Position numbers and translations under genes: made by a program. Source: Euglena gracilis (lineage: Eukaryota > Euglenida > Euglenophyceae > Euglenales). Taken from it: a stretch of DNA of 64,000 bases. The notes beneath the pieces were generated by a model that saw nothing but the letters and a program-made list of their open reading frames with translations, ran no database searches and was not told the origin of the DNA. The stretch is taken from NCBI GenBank assembly GCA_039621445.1, contig CP154957.1, positions 34,068,843 to 34,132,842 on the forward strand, given 5' to 3'. Shown piece by piece: positions 19,834 to 31,860 of the stretch (positions are counted from its first letter, which is position 1; the number at the start of each line of letters is the position of its first letter).

Positions 19834-21783
19834 CATGGCCGCGTTGGGGGCTCTTGCCCCCACCGGAGGAGTCCAGGCTCCCGTCCTGCGGATCGGGACC
19901 TGGAATATGTCCCATTGGACGCCAGCAAAGGTGTCCGCCGTCGCCGCCCTCTCGTTCGACATCCTCGCCGTCCAAGAAACCCATCTGGCGGCCGTCCTCG
20001 TGGAGCGCGCGCACACCACCGTCCGGCACCTCGACCTGCACCTCCACCATGGCCGCCCTGCTCCCCCGCTGGCGCACTCCGAGCATGGTCGCTCCGTCGG
20101 CGTCGGCTTCCTTTGCCGCCGGGGCCTCCCCGTATCCCCCGTCGTCCCCCAGTTCCCCGCGTGGTGCCGCCTCTCCCTGATGCGCCGCCTCCATGCCGTC
20201 TCCCTGGCCCCCCGCCCGGACCTCCCCCGCGGCCTCCTTCTGCTATCCGTCTATGCCCCCCTGGACCGGCAATCCGCCGAACGCGCCGCCTTCGACCTGG
20301 CCTTCGAGGAGCTGTCCCACTCCCTCGACATGCAGGTCCCCACTCTCCTCCTCGGCGACTGGAACGGCTCCGCCCTCCGTCGCGCGACTATTGCAGCCGC
20401 TCCGGCCGCCAACGCCCGCCCTGCCCCCTCCTCTCCCACCTGACGGGTCCCGGTGCCCCGTGGTCCGACGTCCACGCCACCCTGCTGCCGGAGCCCCTGC
20501 CCATGACCTTCCGCTCGCCCCTCTCCTCCGGAGCCGTCGCCGCGTCCCGCATCGACCTGATCCTGGCGAACTCCGCCGCCCTTCCCCTGCTCCGCTCCGC
20601 GACGGTCGACGAGGACTTCCGCGACGGAGGGCACTCCCCAGCCTTTGTCTCCCTCACCCTCTCATCCGGCCGCATCGACTGGTGCCCCCCGCTGCCGCGC
20701 CCTCCCCCCCTCCTCTATGGCCCCTCCGCCGACCTCGCCTCCTCAGAGCAGTGGTCCGACCTGCTGCGCCGATGGACCTCCTCCCCGGAAGCCGCCGCCC
20801 TGTCCCCGTCCTCAGCCCACTCCCTGGAGTCCCTCTCCCGCGCCTTGCACGCCGCCCTGCACCGCCTGGTGGCCCTCGCCGGTGGTTGGTCAACCCGGTC
20901 CTCCGTCCGCCGGCCCGCCTATGACTCCCCGAAGGTGCTCCAGCTCCGCGGCGCCCTCTCCCTGCTCCACCGCCTGGAGAAGCTCACCTCCGCCCCACCG
21001 CACCCCGGCCCCTGGCCGCTCACTTGGTGCCGAATCCTGGACTCCCTCGATCACCGCGGAATACATCTGCCCCGCACCTCCGTGCCGCCCCTGCGCTCCG
21101 CCATCGCCTCCGAAGCAGCTTCCTGCCGCTCGTCCCTGGATCGTGAACTCCATGCCCTCCGCCGTGCGCGACACTCCCGATGGCAAGCCGCGCTACCACG
21201 CCTGTGGCACGAACGCCCAGCCGCCGTCTTCCGGTGGCTCAAGGCGGAGTCCATCCCCTTCGGCTCCCGCCCCGTCCTCGACGCCTCCGGCCATCAATGC
21301 CTCTCACGCCGCGACGTGGACGCCGCAGTGCGGGCCTTCTGGGTGGACGAGGTCCTGCGTCAGCACGCGGACCAGTGCCCCACGGAAAGATGGACGGCCT
21401 TCGTCTCCTCGGAGTTCGGCCCCCATATCCCTTCCGCATCATGGCCTTCGGCGTCCTGGTCCGAAGACCGCGTCCGGGCTGCCCTGAGGAGCATGCGCGA
21501 CGCCGCGGCCCCCGGCATGAACGGCGTGCCCCTCGCCGCCTGGAAGGCCATGCCGCCAGTGTGGTTCGCCGCCATCGCGCGCTTGCTCAACCTCGTGGAG
21601 CGGGAGCGGCGTTGGCCGCCGGAGTGGCTCAACGCCTACGTCGCCATGATCCCGAAGTCCTCTGGCGGCTCCCGCCCCCAAGATCAACGCCCCATCACCG
21701 TGCTGGAGGTGGTGTACCGCGTGTGGTCGAAGGGCACCATCTCGTTGTGGGGCCCCGTGCTCCAGCAAGTCTTCCTCAGTGAC
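19814..21783 (+). pseudogene. Non-LTR ORF2: APE endonuclease and partial reverse transcriptase
   Basis: It starts at ATG 19814. The first 210 residues form an exonuclease/endonuclease/phosphatase fold: RIGTWNM, LAVQETHL (catalytic glutamate) and LLLGDWNG. Around 20400-20440 one base is lost or gained, and the domain continues in the next frame with ASRIDLILAN and DGGHSPAF, the equivalent of the SDHxP motif. After a linker the RT begins (AAPGMNGVPLAAWKAMP and AYVAMIPKSSGGSRPQDQRP, the usual RT 0-2 region). The frame then runs into the junction at 21782 before the YxDD motif. In intact relatives this enzyme nicks the target and primes reverse transcription there. Confidence 0.85.
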
Positions 21784-23811
21784 TGAGGTTGTGGAGACGC
21801 CGGATATCGGTGTCCCGGCACCCCCACCTCCGGCAGCAGCGCAACCATCTTCAGGGGATGAACCCCAACCGACAGAGACATCTGTCGCAACGGCTACAAC
21901 GGAGGATCAACCTCCCGTAGCACCTGCGCCAGCGGTTGTGGAGGATCAACCTCCTCGACCGGATGTCAAAATGGAAGTGGAAGAAATACCCCCACGACCA
22001 CCGACACCGCGCAGGATCCCTGCCGTCCCACGGACAATGGGAGAGTTTCCGGGTGTATCAGCACCTGTGGAAGCACCGATTCCGGTGACGACCACAGTGC
22101 CACGCCCCGTCGGGCGGGATGAACCTGCTCGGCGGCGGCAGACCGAACAACCCCAGGAACGAGTGCCCACTCCTCGGAGCGTCATGCGTGACGCAGCGGT
22201 CAGTATGCCCGCTTCGCCCAGACGGCAAGCGTCTACTCCGGCACCATCGGCTCCTGATACCAGGAGTAAGCCGCAGGCATCGCCTCCTGATTCCGGGAGT
22301 GCGAAGCCGAAAGGAGGCAAACCGGGTGCTGCACCCTGTAAGCCCCCTGCCAAAGGCGGTGATGGGAAACCACCACCGAAAGGTGGCGCTGGAGGTCAGA
22401 CTGGCGGACAGCCGAAAGGCCCTACGACAATGCACGACTATTCGGCCGTTGCATCGTCCGGGTACGGCCAGAGCAAACCGAAAGGTAAGGCTCGTGGTCG
22501 ACAGGCCCAGTCTTCCGCCGGATCGCGGATGAGGAGCAGGACGAACCTGCTTCACCTCCTGTGTCTGCGGATGCCCAGCTCTGGACTCAGGATATCCTGA
22601 CCAGACTAGGTACCGTCGAAGAGAGGACGAAGAAACTGGCTGCTATTAGGCACCAGAAAGGGTCACTGAATCGATGGATTCAGCCCCTCTTCGTCCGAGG
22701 AGAACCTTTCCACTATGTCCCGGAACATACCTGGACATTCTGGAATAGGCGCTCAACCAGAGTACTGGCACAGTACTTTGGTGAGGACTGCGTGTTGGAT
22801 TTCCAGCACGGCACGTCCTTTGCCTGGACGTGCACCGTGTGCCACCATGTGCGGCACAACCAACCGCTTGTGCATGTGTGCAAGCGGCAGGTGCAATCCT
22901 CGTGGTTCCATCACAGGGCATATGTGCCGAACTGTGTGGCGCTCGTATGTGGTGAGTGCCTGAACGCCTGGAAGCACAGCTTGAACTACTCCTACAGTGA
23001 GAATGCTCACGACAGGGATATCCCTGCCTTGTGCATCAACTGTATAGGGGCCAAGTTCGTGCAGACTGCTGATGGAGCAGTCACCACCATTGTCCCCCAC
23101 CACTGGGAGACAATGGAGAAGTGGAAGAAGGAGTACAAACAGGTGGAAGGCCGCCTGAAGCACTCCGACTTCCGCAAGGTAGAAAGCTACCGCCACACGG
23201 GAATGGCCCGTGAGTTCCAGATCGACGCTGGGGCAATGCGCCTCGCCGTCGAGGAACACGCCAAGGTAAGAATGCCTTACCTCTGGACTGATGGCGACTG
23301 GGAGACACAGGTTTACCCCCTGTTCTCCAAGCGTCAGCATGGCGGATACGCCTTGCCACTGTGGCCTCCTGACGAACACGATTTGGTGGACTTCAGAGGT
23401 TGGTTGGCGGCTGTATTACGGCCCCATACCGCAAGAGCTCGGACAGCGAGGTGGATGCATGACATCAACTTCAAGCAGACCCCGGGGATGCCCCCGCAGG
23501 TGCCTGCGAATCACCCCCGGATGAATTACATCATCTGGCCGGTGATGCTGCCCACAATTTTCTGGGAGCAGCTCCAACGGTACCTTCAGCATCATGCTGA
23601 ACGTACCAGGGAGAAGCTGCCGGATAATTGGATCAAGGACTGGGAGACCCCTTCCTTTGATGCCAACGATCCGGAGCTCAACACCATTCGGAGTGAATCA
23701 GCTCCGCCGCGTTCCCCACGCCAAGTGGAGTTGGTTGAAGACCCATTAGGGGACCCCCAACACGACCACTGGCGTGAGGTGCGTGAACGTCCAGCCGATA
23801 AAGGCAGGTGA
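21783..23811 (+). pseudogene. Element A' ORF3, C-terminal half
   Basis: Pro/Lys/Gly-rich linker (to about 22520), then a folded region of some 400 residues ending RERPADKGR at 23811. The latter has a cluster of cysteine and histidine pairs (CTVCHH, CKRQ, CGECLN, CINCIG) that looks zinc-binding, followed by tryptophan-rich segments. A single base missing after 22525, compared with element A (GGATCGCGG against GGATCGACGG), separates the two halves. From 22526 to the stop the frame is open here, whereas element A has a stop at 47015. No known family is recognised. It is present at 45513-47542 in almost identical form. Confidence 0.75.
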
Positions 23812-24635
23812 GGTGTCTGTAAGCGCCAATGCGGCGTCTTTCAGAACCCTCGTCAGGTATTCGCCTGACACCCTGTTTGGGTATTCGCCCGAACAACCCC
23901 TTCGAAGACCCTTTGCGGTATTCGCCGCTAGAAAGTTCCCACCGGGATGCTGCCATGTGCAGGATTCCGTGCGCATGCATGCACACCCCTCTCCCCTCTC
24001 CCCTCTCGCGGGCGTGCGACACGCAGCGCACAGGGCCGACGGCCTCTTTTCCTTTCCCTTTATTTTCTTCTCGGCCGTTTGAGGCCATAAGGCTGCCACA
24101 CAGCACCAGTTTTCTGGCCTAAGCCAACCCCCCACTCCTCTCTACTTTCCCCCCGGGGCAAATGCTGTCGCCGGCAGTTGGTTTCGTATAGTAGGATTTC
24201 CTTTTGCGTGGTCAGGTTTGACTGGCCATGCGCCCTGCCCAGGTTTGACTGGTCAGAGGCCCTCTCCTTCCACACCCTCCCCATAGGTTTTCCTGGAATG
24301 CCCATGGACCCAACCCCAAGTGTCTTGGGCACCCAAACTGGGTGGATGGGTTTGCTTGGCAAGGAAACCTGCCAGCCCCATTTTCCCCAATGGGCTATAA
24401 TATACTATATACCCATAAGCCACCGCAGAATAGGTGAAACCATTTTGCGCGTTTTTGGCTTTTTGGGTCCCCTCCTTTCCGCCCCCCCCCCCCTTTGAGT
24501 GGACCCCTGTGCGACGGAAATGGCCCCTGTGGATGCGCCAGGGTGCACCTCCCACAGACCAGGTCTGTGTCCGAAATCCCTGTGGCCAGAGTGCCTGGTC
24601 CAAAGGGGAAATCGGGCATAGCCCTGGGAGGGGGA
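23812..24635 (+). other. Element A' 3' UTR with polypurine tract
   Basis: Non-coding region between ORF3 and the LTR. It ends in GGGAGGGGGA (24626-24635), the expected plus-strand primer, directly before the LTR's TGTGTACC. A segment at about 24308-24531 has no counterpart in element A. Confidence 0.75.
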
Positions 24636-24952
24636 TGTGTACCAGGCGTATGCTTCTGTCCCCTTCCGGTGAGTAAGGTAGGATGGAAGCAGATCCTATT
24701 AGGATCTCCTAATGGGTGCCCCTTCTCTCTCCACAGGTGGTATTCTGTTTTTCCCTTTGTCGTTCCTTTTCTCTGGACCGGACTTGGATATCCAGTCCGT
24801 CCTCCCTGCATTGCTCTGTGCTTTGCTTCTTGGGAAGTGGGAAAAAGGGATTTTCTGTTACTCTGATTTTCAGTTCCCAAGTAGGTGCGCCAAGGCGAAA
24901 GCGAAGGCTTTTTGGGAATTGGGAAAGGGGAATTTGGAATCAGACGTACACT
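24636..24952 (+). repeat. LTR of copy A'
   Basis: 317 bp, from TGTGTACC to GTACACT. It is highly similar to the two 315-bp LTRs of element A. The copy contains GGTGAGTAAG where A has GTTGAGGAAG, that is, a consensus-like splice donor, and CTCTCTCCACAG about 65 bp later. Confidence 0.9.
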
Positions 24953-25249
24953 CGAGGATGTGCACACGGATGACTTCAAACCATACCGAACTCCTCCAGA
25001 CGGGAAAGCAATCCGCTGCCTTTAACTTCAAACCACGGTCAAAACTGCCTGAAACAGATGAATTTGTCGTTGACATACCTCGACCACAAAGTAGACATGG
25101 GTACACATTACTGGAAGGTGAGGTGGACAGGCTATGGTCCCGAAGAGGACAATTGGGAACATGCAACTAGTTTTGTTGGTTATATCCAAAAGGACTGGAA
25201 ATTATGGAACAAACGAAATAACATAGACATTTCTGTAAATACCTTCTAA
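24953..25249 (+). pseudogene. Older gypsy element C: integrase C-terminus and chromodomain
   Basis: The sequence resumes inside an integrase C-terminal region (VHTDDFKPYRTPPDGKAI), with frameshifts near 25020 and 25060. A chromodomain follows (HYWKVRWTGYGPEEDNWEHA) and the frame ends NIDISVNTF. It is homologous to 41535-41833 of element A but clearly diverged, with different codons throughout. In chromoviruses the chromodomain directs integration to marked chromatin. The rest of the pol gene is absent, displaced by insertion of A' and later rearrangement. Confidence 0.8.
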
Positions 25250-25568
25250 GAGAGGATGTACAAAGATGTCCAAGAGTTGTCCATAGCGTGGACTTTCGAC
25301 AAAACGTATAATGGGCGGCTGCCAAAATAAACAACGGGCGGATGCCAAACCATTTTGTCCCTACCGAAGGACTTTTCGTCAAAGGACTATGGTTTTGAGC
25401 CATACATTTTTACACTTGGTGCTACAATTTTGATTTTACAATTAGTGCAAACATACAAATTTTTGTGTGTGCACACATTTGCTCGCATGCGTCCAATGTT
25501 ACCGTACAATGCCTTATTTCTCTGTTTCCCCACAGCTCAGCACTTGCTACTATCTGCTCTTTTTGAAG
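25250..25568 (+). promoter_or_regulatory. Element C pol-ORF3 spacer with splice acceptor
   Basis: No coding sequence. At 25509-25536 is CCTTATTTCTCTGTTTCCCC followed by ACAG. Element A has a near-identical pyrimidine tract and AG (41897-41927) at the same place, which argues that this is a functional 3' splice site for an ORF3 mRNA. Confidence 0.55.
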
Positions 25569-28500
25569 ATGGACGCTGGAGGAAAGGGACCTGGTCCCCC
25601 ATCCTCCCAACCGTATGTTCCCCCTGGACAACCTCCTACGGGAGGACCCCCTCACCCACAACCTCCTTCGGGAGGACGAAGACTTGCACTCCCTCGTGGA
25701 GGGCAAGTCCCCGTTCGGCATGTTCAAGCTGCTTCGGCAGCAAGGCCCGTAGTGGCAAATTCCCCTGTGACTCAACATGCGGTTCTGCATGTTGCTCCAG
25801 AACAAACTAAACTTGGTGGCTTACAATCTCAAACAAGGGTTCCACAACAAACGGAATCTGCCTATGAACAGTTTGCGGTGCCGCAACCGCGGCCCCCAAG
25901 GAGATACGATCTGGCCAGTAGCAGTAGCCAACGCGCTGCTTTTGCGGCGGTCCTGTGATGCCTCGGTTCCCCAAGTACATGGGCGAACTGACAACGGCAT
26001 CAACAGATACAATTTGTAACGCTCTGCGCATGTGCACAGAGGACAGACCGGATCCCTTCATCCGAGTGATTTGGGATTCGTACTGCCGACAACTGCTTGC
26101 AATCGCCAACAAACCTATCGCCACCTGGACGTGTGGTCCCAGAGTACGATAGCAGGTAGAATCTTCTTCCAACCCGGAGAATCCGTATTTCCAGACAATG
26201 TAACTCTCCGGGATCTGGGAGTCCTGGTCCCGCCTGTGCTCCGCGGAGTGCATCCTGTGGGTGCTTACGTGGAACACATGCGCCGCTATACTCCTGGACT
26301 CACAGAAAGTGAGATGGGTGAAGTCCAAATGCAAGAACCAGTATACTTACCACAACAACGTTTTTCCTCTCCCCCACGCATGCCGCCTGCACGGAACTGG
26401 GAGGCTAGTATGCCATCACAATACGCTATGGAGGCCGAAGAGCCATACGATGAAAATTATACCGACGACATGGCCGAAGAGCCTTACGACGAGTATGCAA
26501 CGGCAGACCCTGAGCCGGAGTATACCATGGAAACAGACGACACCACTCAAGCACCCCAACCACCACAACCCGTACAAACTCAACCCCCTGTACAATCTCA
26601 ACCACAACCACCGACAACCCCCGCCGTACCGCTGATGGAACCGACAGCGATACGGGTTGTCGGAGAAAACCCTCTGCGTCCCGTAGAGGACAATATTCAC
26701 TATGAACGAGTGCCACAATCTCTTACACAACCAAAGTCGAACAATACCTTCCCCTTGACAAAATTTACGAACTTGGATCCCATTTGGGAGCCATCAACGT
26801 AAAGGGAGTGATAATGGATGGCATTGGTCCAAACTCCAAAATTTTGGGTATACCCACCTGGGCACTACCCGAAGTTTTGCGTGTGAATGCACCACCACAT
26901 CAACCTGGTCCAATGGAACAACTCGCTTCGGTGTCGCACCTTGTGCCGCTGGTAGCTCAACCTACTCCGGCACCACAAACAAAGCCTGTACAAGCAGTTT
27001 CGACTGCACAATCAACATCTATTCAGCCTGCCGCATCAGCAGCAGGTTCAAACCAACCTGTACCTATACAAAGAACAGGACCCCCTGCTCAAGCCGCGCG
27101 GTCGGCACGTACAAAAGCACCCGCACAAACTACAATTCCTCTTCGAGCACCTCCTGTTACGACACCTTCACAACCGGCTTTGGCTGGACAGACACAACCA
27201 CCTGTTGAACCGGGACAACCTTTCTCGGGTCAACCCAGGTTTGAGTCGCCAGCACAACGCGCCACCTACAAGGAAGCTCTACAACATTTGACCGCCCCAG
27301 CAAAACCATACAACGTTGACGCGCACAAACGTCCGCGTGGACCGGAGTTTGCAACACCACCACAAACACGTCCAACGCCAGACACACAACGTCGTCGTTT
27401 GGACGACGAGCCACAAAGCGTGCAGGTGCAACGTGATCGTCAGGAAAGCGATGACTGCCGATCCCGCCCAACGTACAACGATCTTTATACGAAATATATC
27501 ACCAAATTCATCCAGACAAAGCATCCCATGACATTGCTGGACATTACACCGCTGGTGTAACCGTTACAATGTGAAGAAAAACACGAGCATTCCGAAAAGA
27601 TGGTGCATACCGTTGGAATGAACAAGAGCGCGAAGCCGCAAAAGGACAGAAAGGCCAGAAAGGCAAAGGAAAGAGCGAAGGCTCACAACCGCGTTACGAC
27701 CTGGACGTACAATTCATGGTTGACCATCTGTTCTGCATCTCAGACGGATGTGATAACATTATGCACCAGTACTATGAGGAACAACACCCTTGGGTTGTAG
27801 CTCCTGAAGTACATCACCACATGGTCAAACTCTACAAGGAAAAAGCCCGTGGCTTTTTCTTCGATGGTACAATTTCGTGTTACGAAAGCCAGGATTGCAT
27901 CGACAAATTGCCGGGTTTCTGGCAACTACTTTTCTGGCTCGGATTCCATTGCTTGAACTTCGTTTCATTCCCAATGCCCGCGAGCAAGGCACACTACTTG
28001 CCACATCCAAAACTACAATACGGATGGGAGTCATCCCTTGACACACTGAAGACAATGTTCGACAACATCCGCGAAATCGGACCACACGGCATACAATGGG
28101 AAGTATTCCCACTTCCAAAGGAAATACAACTGGTGACACATGAAGTGTTCTGTTACAACTACCAAATTTTCTTTAACGAACACTATGGCCCCCACTTCCA
28201 AGTGGTCGGAATCGACCTGACATACCCACAAAGATTCGTCGTTTGGTGCACCCAACGCCTCCACAAGTTCCCCGTGGACTTCTGGGGCTTTGGGGTACGC
28301 GGTCAAACAACCCACCGCCCAAACGCACCAAGGGTGCAGCCCCACCAACGAGAATTGGCGGAGGCCCAACAACAACGAAGACTACTCGGACACATTTGCC
28401 ACAATCCCCTCGAAGTCATGGAAATCGGATACGCCAGACGAAACCACCGACAAATGCTTCTGCACATGCAGACGTTCCAATGGAGAGCATGGGTATGCTA

Positions 28501-29815
28501 TGCTCTGGAAATCTACAATTTATTCAACCCGAAACAACCACTCCCACAAGAATACCTCCCTCTTCGACCTGCATGGACGAAGACGGAAAACGGAAGTATA
28601 TCAAACGCCTGTTTGGCGAAACCCTCCGAAGAGAGGACTTTGCCCCATTTTTCAAGGGCAAACGTACAAATAAGGATGGGCTGGCCATCCCAATACTGGA
28701 CTGGCTTCCTCGCGGATCGGGAGGAAACAAATTTGTCGGATGGCAAAACTTCCGTCTGCGACCACGTATAAAACTCCCTGAACCACAGCCGGCGGAGTCC
28801 GAGGCAGCGCAGTCTACAGTTGAACAACCTCCAACAGCTGCATCATGTACAACGACAACAGCCAAAGCAGCAGCGAGTCCTGCAACCAAACGTTCGGAAG
28901 AACGTTTGACACAACCTCCACCTACACCTACAATGTCTGTGGAACACACTCCCGTACACTCTTAAGACTCTTCGTCCGTTTCCTCTTCTGCGTCATCCAG
29001 CGATGAGGAAATGGAAGGAAGGGACAGACAATGAACACAGTACACGCTCCGTCTCCTCCGCATCTGTGGAGTCTGAACCCGGAGATGCCGACGTACAACA
29101 CGCTCTAAGGGCCGAAACGCCAGCTACAATGCCTGCTCAGACAAGACCACAAACACCATTACCAGACGTGGAACCCAACGCACTTACAGAACTTCCAGTG
29201 GCCGAAGAGCCTACAGCACCTACGATGGCCGAAGTGTCTGTAGACTCTACAATGGCCGCAGTGCCTTCGTCAGACACGCTTCCACCCACCTCCGCACGTG
29301 CGGAAGGTGACCGAGCAATCACTGACGAAGAAATGGAAGCACTACGTGCAGAGCGTGAACAAATACGTCGAGAATACCCACTCGGTATTCACAGCCGTGG
29401 AAATCCAGATCCAGACGACTTCATACTCATACCACCACAAGTCGGACGCGCTGCAGAACGTGTCCTCGGAAGCGTCCGAAGTGGCGTAGCCTCGATGGTT
29501 GCAATGGTGCGATCGAGGTCTTCCTCTTCAACACGAAGTCCCCGTGACACGGGACTTGGCGAAGAACCCACACAAGAAGCTACGGCTTCCACCACAGCAC
29601 TGACAGCAGACGCTGCTGGTTCTGCTTCTGACGTCCAAACACCCGAAGTGGTGACAACACCCGTAGTGGTACACACACCTGAACGGGTGGTACCAACAGC
29701 TCCTGACGTACCACATACCACCGCACCAACTGCCAAACCTGCTCCAAAATCGCCTGCAGAACGCCCCCTCCGCCACAGCGGAAAGAGAAAGGCAGTAAGC
29801 CTAAGGCTAAACTAC
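25569..29815 (+). pseudogene. Element C ORF3 (env-position ORF), degenerate
   Basis: Starts at ATG 25569 after the acceptor. Shifting frames give a Pro/Gln-rich N-terminus, then PFIRVIWDSYCRQLLAIANK (about 26060), a Pro/Gln/Thr linker (26400-27450), a core domain LPGFWQLLFWLGFH to FPVDFWGFGVRG (27900-28305), QWRAWVCYALEIYN (28480), and an acidic/Ser-rich tail ending at the G-rich array. Each block has a counterpart in order in element A (42306-45600). At least four frame changes are needed. The Cys-rich C-terminal domain of A is missing. No similarity to known env, protease or polymerase families is evident. Confidence 0.7.
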
Positions 29816-30230
29816 AGCCTGGGTCCGAAGACCCTTGGGGGGGGGGCACCGCCGAAGCGGCTTGGGTCCGAAGACCCTTGGAGCGGGGGGGGGGGGCACT
29901 GCCGAAGCGGCTTGGGTCCGAAGACCCTTGGAGGGGGGGGGGTCACCGCCGAAGCGGCTTGGGTCCAAAGACCCTTGGAGGGGGGGGGGGCACCGCCGAA
30001 GCGGCTTGTTGTAGGGGGGGGGGGCACCGCTAATGCGGTTTGGGTTCGAAAACCCAGTTGTGGGGGGGGGGGTACCGCCGAAGCGGCTAGGGCGTCCGCC
30101 CCTTGTACGGAAAAAATACACCGCAGAAGCGGCTTGGGCATCCGCCCCTTGTGAATAAAAATTTTGTGTCGCTAAAGCGACTTGGGCATTCGCCCCTTGT
30201 AAGGAAAATTTTTCTGTCGCCGTAGCGACT
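29815..30230 (+). repeat. G-rich tandem array
   Basis: About seven degenerate units of roughly 45-60 bp built on GCCGAAGCGGCTTGGGTCCG, then GACCCTTGG and a run of 7-11 G. The last units lose the G run. It lies exactly where element C's ORF3 homology ends. Confidence 0.9.
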
Positions 30231-31860
30231 TCGTCTGCATTCTGCAGTCCACGATGCGAACCTATTAACAAATCATAGTTAATAGGTGCGTTTCCATTGT
30301 TCGCATTTGCGCTTTGCATTTTTGATGAAAAGTTGGGAAATTTTTTATGAAAATCGTAAAAACTGTAAAAATAACAAAACTTTGTGTGAACAGACCCAAA
30401 AAGGTAAGCAAAGGTGGGGGCTCACAGGCTTTGTGATGCAGCCGTAGCCACTTGTGCCACTGAGACACCTCGCCCGTGCTTAGACGCCTTTTTCTGAGTT
30501 TTTGTTTGGTCGTTCGACCGTTAAACCTTCTCTGCTACCAAGTGTACGTCCCACCCCGGCTTTTCTACTTAAGGTTTCCTCCTGAAAAGCGCGAGGGGGG
30601 AGTAACAGTAACATTTGTTTCCCTTTGCCCTTTTGATTGCAAAGCACAAAGGCAAATAAAAATGTTGGGACCGCAATCCCTTATATGAAAGGGAAATTTG
30701 CTCTTTCGAGCTTTGTAAAAGAAAGAACTAAAACTTCTATTCAAATGGGACTTCGCCCTCAGAATTCTAAAAAAGAATTGCAAAGCACCAAACCCTGTAA
30801 CCTTTGAATTAGGAACCAGTTACTTTCGCTAAGCTTTCGCTAGCTCTGAGATTCCCTCTTTGTCTTACGGTTTAACCATGTCACTGTGTACAGCCCGGCC
30901 GTAGCCAAATTGTAGGCCGTAGCCCATTGAATCTGGTACACAGTGCCATGGCAGAATGGCTGCCTGGTACACACCAGGGTTTGGTGTCTCTTCCGAGAAA
31001 AGCAGGTTGTGAGCAACAGTGTCCGCACCTTACCGAACCGTCCGGAAGTCTGTGGGAAGTCGCCAGAGGGGTGCCAAAACCGCGTTTCCCTGCATGGGTG
31101 GCAGGAGTTGGGCATTTAGTTTTCTGAGAGCCTTGTCCCACAATGGGGGCATCTACCACAGATGCAGGTCTTTGTTGTGGCTACACCCCTCTCAGAGTTG
31201 GAGGGTCCCAAATCTGGGGGAAATTGGGCGGGGCAGATGGGAAGAAGATAAAAAGTAGAGCCAGTGTTCCCGTGGTTCCCCACTGCCCAATGGGGAGGGT
31301 TTGTGGCAGGACCACGGCCCCCCATGTAGGAACGGGGTTTTACAACACTGGGAAAAGAACACAGCACAATGCACAATACAAAAAACACTGACATTTACTG
31401 CTACAGCTGTGGTGGATGACCATGTAGGAGTAGTGGTCCAGTAAAAGGCCCGTCCAGGCCCACATCCCCAGGCCACCGGTGTATGACCGTCGTGGACCAT
31501 GGGGGGGCCAGGGCCATCCACAGCACAGCCATTGGCACCAGTAGAGAAAAAATAACTCCACAGGGAAAACTGGTGTGGCAGCTGGCACTGCCGGAGACCG
31601 GAGTTGCAGGCAGTGATGAGGCCAAACAGAAGCCAAGTGTGACGGGTAATACCCCCGAATCCTCCCACTGGTAGGCTAACTCTTAGAAATGGTTGTAAAG
31701 TGTGGACTGACGTGATAGACCAAGTCCACGCAGATAGTTCACAGCCACAGGCGTAATACACGATCGTCAAACTTGAGCAACTGTAAAGCTGTCAATGCCA
31801 AAATACGGACATTGTTTGCAAAAGAGACAGCAGCATTTTGACAACGGTGGTGGGGCGAAC
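30231..31860. other. No gene recognised
   Basis: No ORF with recognisable motifs. On the minus strand, 30410-30485 contains a box-A-like TGGCACAAGTGG within GAGGTGTCTCAGTGG, which could be a tRNA-derived SINE head, but a clear B box is absent. A 192-codon minus-strand ORF at 31192-31770 has no convincing features. Confidence 0.4.

Larger units (their letters stand above)
17433..21783 (+). mobile_element. APE-type non-LTR retrotransposon, 3'-truncated
   Basis: Two overlapping ORFs in order: ORF1 (17758-19833) with a coiled coil, then ORF2 (from 19814) with an AP-endonuclease-like domain and the N-terminal half of a reverse transcriptase. Codon use is very GC-rich, unlike the flanks. The element stops inside RT and is joined to gypsy copy A' at about 21782. 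The catalytic RT motifs, 3' UTR and tail are missing, so the copy is dead. The 5' boundary is not defined; 17433-17757 could be its 5' UTR. Confidence 0.8.
21783..24952 (+). mobile_element. Gypsy element copy A', 3' part with LTR
   Basis: Closely matches 45513-48449 of element A: the C-terminal half of ORF3, the 3' UTR, the polypurine tract and the 3' LTR. Everything upstream (5' LTR, gag, pol) is missing and replaced by the non-LTR element at 21782. Relative to A, the 3' UTR has an extra segment of about 220 bp (about 24308-24531). The LTR is followed directly by an older gypsy integrase (element C), so A' inserted into C. The matching left flank is lost, so the target duplication cannot be checked. 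Confidence 0.85.

Noticed and set aside
30410-30485. tRNA gene or tRNA-derived SINE
   Set aside because: A box-A-like TGGCACAAGTGG is present on the minus strand, but no cloverleaf or convincing B box can be drawn.
31192-31770. 192-codon minus-strand ORF
   Set aside because: High Trp/Cys/Thr content without motifs or homology to neighbours; likely chance.
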